A stretch of 7,761 nucleotides of DNA from Pseudomonadota bacterium (GTDB lineage: Bacteria; Desulfobacterota; Desulfobacteria; Desulfobacterales; Desulfobacteraceae), in contig JAHIVS010000210.1 of assembly GCA_018816605.1 (NCBI GenBank), positions 1 to 7,761 of the forward strand. The letters run 5' to 3'. The stretch's first letter is position 1. Every line of letters begins with the position of its first letter. The notes under the pieces are model-generated. The model was given only the letters and a program-made list of their open reading frames with translations. It was not told where the DNA came from and made no database searches. The position numbers were made by a program, and so were the translations under genes. Below are positions 6,541 through 7,761 of the stretch, piece after piece.

Positions 6541-6792
6541 ATGCCTATTTTTGAGTTTAAATGTTCAGAATGTGAAGAGTTTTTTGAGGTTATTGTCATG
6601 GGATCCAGTGATGAGAGCTCTGTCAATTGTCCCAAGTGTAAATCCCAGGAGTTTCAAAGGGTGGTTTCCAAAATAAATTATGCCATGGGCAATTCTTCCG
6701 GCACCGCCCGGTCCGGTGTCCAGACCCAGGAGAGGGAATGTTCCGGCGGATCATGTAAAACCTATACCGTTCCGGGTGAAACCAGGGGGTAA
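6541..6792 (+). CDS. FmdB-type zinc-ribbon protein
   Basis: 83 residues. The first 45 or so form the FmdB regulatory zinc-ribbon module: MPIFEFKCSECEEFFEV with CxxC at 8-11 and CPKC at 30-33, which should bind one zinc. The family was named after a putative regulator of formamidase; in most bacteria its role is unknown, and no DNA-binding function can be claimed from sequence. The rest is a Ser/Gly/Thr-rich, probably disordered tail carrying a further cysteine pair, CSGGSC (67-72), as often seen at the end of these proteins. The start follows a clear AAGGAG at 6530-6535. It has its own promoter overlapping the recN stop, and an inverted repeat begins 5 bases after its stop codon. Confidence 0.88.
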   Translation: MPIFEFKCSECEEFFEVIVMGSSDESSVNCPKCKSQEFQRVVSKINYAMGNSSGTARSGVQTQERECSGGSCKTYTVPGETRG

Positions 6793-6797
6793 CGGGC

Positions 6798-6844
6798 CCT
6801 GGGGCCAGGCTTTCCCCAGTGGATGCTTACGGGCCTGCCCCGGG
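6798..6844. repeat. Imperfect inverted repeat (12-pair stem) after the FmdB-type gene
   Basis: Bases 6798-6810 (CCTGGGGCCAGGC) pair with 6833-6844 (GCCTGCCCCGGG) in 12 pairs, one of them G-U, with a single bulged C at 6805 and a 22-base loop. A rival hairpin uses the same left arm: CTGGGG (6799-6804) pairs with CCCCAG (6814-6819). No run of T follows, so it is not a standard intrinsic terminator. It may be a factor-dependent end, an mRNA-stabilising stem for the FmdB-type message, or part of a leader structure for the citrate synthase gene. Confidence 0.45.
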
Positions 6845-6952
6845 AAATTGTGACAAACAGTCCAACAAAAAAAGAAGAGTCCCGACCCTTTTAGTCTTCA
6901 TAGAAAGTTCCCCGTTTAACATAGGTTCGCTGTTTAAAAGGCCTTGATGCCA
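6845..6952. other. Remainder of the intergenic gap ahead of the citrate synthase gene
   Basis: About 110 bases with no gene. They contain an A7 run (6867-6873), a short palindrome TTGTGACAA (6848-6856) and a direct repeat GTTTAA (6914-6919 and 6932-6937, 18 bases apart). I see no promoter with good -35 and -10 matches, although one is expected here if the gene is not transcribed from the FmdB promoter. Confidence 0.3.
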
Positions 6953-6959
6953 AAGGAGG
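6953..6959 (+). promoter_or_regulatory. Shine-Dalgarno AAGGAGG deciding the GTG start of citrate synthase
   Basis: AAGGAGG sits 4 bases ahead of GTG 6964, the same spacing as at recN. No ATG in this frame exists nearby, and the encoded MEKFAKLIIDG start matches the usual beginning of type II citrate synthases, so GTG is chosen with good confidence. Confidence 0.75.
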
Positions 6960-6963
6960 TTGT

Positions 6964-7761
6964 GTGGAAAAATTTGCAAAACTTATCATTGACGGAAGAG
7001 AAATCCTCCTTCCTCTCATTGTGGGATCTGAAGGTGAAAGAGCCATTGATATCCGGAGTCTGCGTCACCAAACCGGCCATGTTACCTTTGATCCCGGATA
7101 TGGAAACACCGGTGCCTGCAGGAGCAGCATTACCTATATGGACGGTGAAAAAGGCATCCTGCGCTACAGGGGAATTCCCATTGAGCAGTTGGCCAAATCC
7201 TCGACCTTTGTTGAAACAGCCTTTTTGCTGATCACGGGCAAGCTGCCCACCCGGGAAGAATTGACCCGGACCTCTGTCTATCTGAATGATTTTTCTCCGG
7301 TTCACGAGAACATGAAGGCCTTTTACCAGAATTATCCCCCCAAGGCCCATCCCATGGGCATCCTGTCGGCCATGGTCAATGCCATGAGAAGTTTTTATCC
7401 GGAACTGGTGGACCTTGAAGAGGAGATGAACAAAACCTATTTGCGCATCATCTCCAAAATCAGGACCATGGCGGCCATGGCCTATAAGATATCCATCGGC
7501 CAGCGGGTGGTCTACCCCCGCCCGGATTTATGCTATTGTGCCAATTTTCTGAACATGATGTTTGATTCGGTGGTGGTTCCCTATCGGATAGACCCAGACC
7601 TGGTCAGGGCCTTGAATGTGTTCTGGATTCTCCATGCCGACCACGAGCAGAATTGTTCCACCACAGCCGTCCGGGTGGTGGGATCTGGCAAGGTGAACAT
7701 CTATTCGGCCATTTCCGCCGGCATATCCGCCCTGTGGGGACCTTTGCACGGAGGTGCCAAC
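6964..7761 (+). CDS. gltA: Citrate synthase, type II (hexameric GltA-like), N-terminal 266 residues
   Basis: Condenses acetyl-CoA and oxaloacetate to citrate at the entry to the TCA cycle, in the cytosol. The gene is cut by the window end: 266 codons are present, against about 427 residues in E. coli GltA. It aligns by eye with GltA throughout: IDIRSL (28-33), TFDPGYGNT (41-49), RYRGIPIEQL (67-76), MAAMAYKISIGQ (169-180), YPRPDL (184-189), NFLNMMF (194-200), ILHADHEQN (222-230, His227 matching E. coli His229) and LWGPLHGGAN (257-266, catalytic His262 matching His264). The later catalytic His305 and Asp362 equivalents lie outside. Val204 stands where E. coli has Cys206, a residue linked to the NADH-inhibited form, so that control may be absent. 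In a sulfate reducer the enzyme would fit complete acetate oxidation by the TCA cycle, as in Desulfobacter; that is inference. Confidence 0.94.
   Translation, partial: MEKFAKLIIDGREILLPLIVGSEGERAIDIRSLRHQTGHVTFDPGYGNTGACRSSITYMDGEKGILRYRGIPIEQLAKSSTFVETAFLLITGKLPTREELTRTSVYLNDFSPVHENMKAFYQNYPPKAHPMGILSAMVNAMRSFYPELVDLEEEMNKTYLRIISKIRTMAAMAYKISIGQRVVYPRPDLCYCANFLNMMFDSVVVPYRIDPDLVRALNVFWILHADHEQNCSTTAVRVVGSGKVNIYSAISAGISALWGPLHGGAN

Noticed and set aside
6862..6901. Minus-strand GAAGA/TCTTC stem followed by T7, a possible terminator
   Set aside because: The stem has only five contiguous pairs with a long loop, and no minus-strand gene lies upstream that would need it.
6845..6963. Promoter built on TTGTGA (6848-6853) ahead of citrate synthase
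   Set aside because: No acceptable -10 element lies 15-19 bases downstream; the region there is an A-rich run without a TATAAT-like hexamer.

Overview
The window reads as an ordinary chromosomal stretch of an anaerobic deltaproteobacterium. A sulfate reducer of the Desulfobacterales is my best guess, inferred from the look of the proteins: a PurN with a long insert, a single-chain EAL-HDOD protein, a TraB-family membrane protein, an FmdB-type zinc ribbon and a type II citrate synthase. No mobile element, phage gene, CRISPR array, tRNA or rRNA is visible. Nine protein genes are supported, two of them cut by the window edges.

Left part (1-2333). The C-terminal end of a very cysteine-rich small protein (stop at 207-209) is followed on the same strand by purN (purine synthesis). 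purN meets an EAL-HDOD signalling gene (minus strand) tail to tail with only 2 bases between the stop codons. Upstream of the EAL-HDOD gene is a 121-base gap holding a plausible promoter.

Middle (2334-6480). A TraB/PrgY/GumN-family membrane protein gene (minus strand) diverges from a compact plus-strand operon across an AT-rich control region of about 140 bases. The operon holds three overlapping genes: a 60-62 residue protein resembling the N-terminal oligomerisation domain of MucR/Ros regulators but without their zinc finger; a Gate (nucleoside recognition) membrane protein; and recN (DNA double-strand break repair). The overlaps are 17 and 41 bases, so translational coupling is likely.

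Right part (6477-7761). A near-consensus sigma-70 promoter overlapping the recN stop codon drives a small FmdB-type zinc-ribbon protein. A 171-base intergenic stretch with a strong imperfect inverted repeat follows. The first 266 codons of a citrate synthase start from GTG behind a perfect Shine-Dalgarno and run off the window end.

No obviously new multi-gene system is present. The features most worth following are the orphan MucR-N-like protein in the overlapping operon, the truncated cysteine-rich protein, the atypical PurN, and the competing hairpins ahead of the citrate synthase gene.
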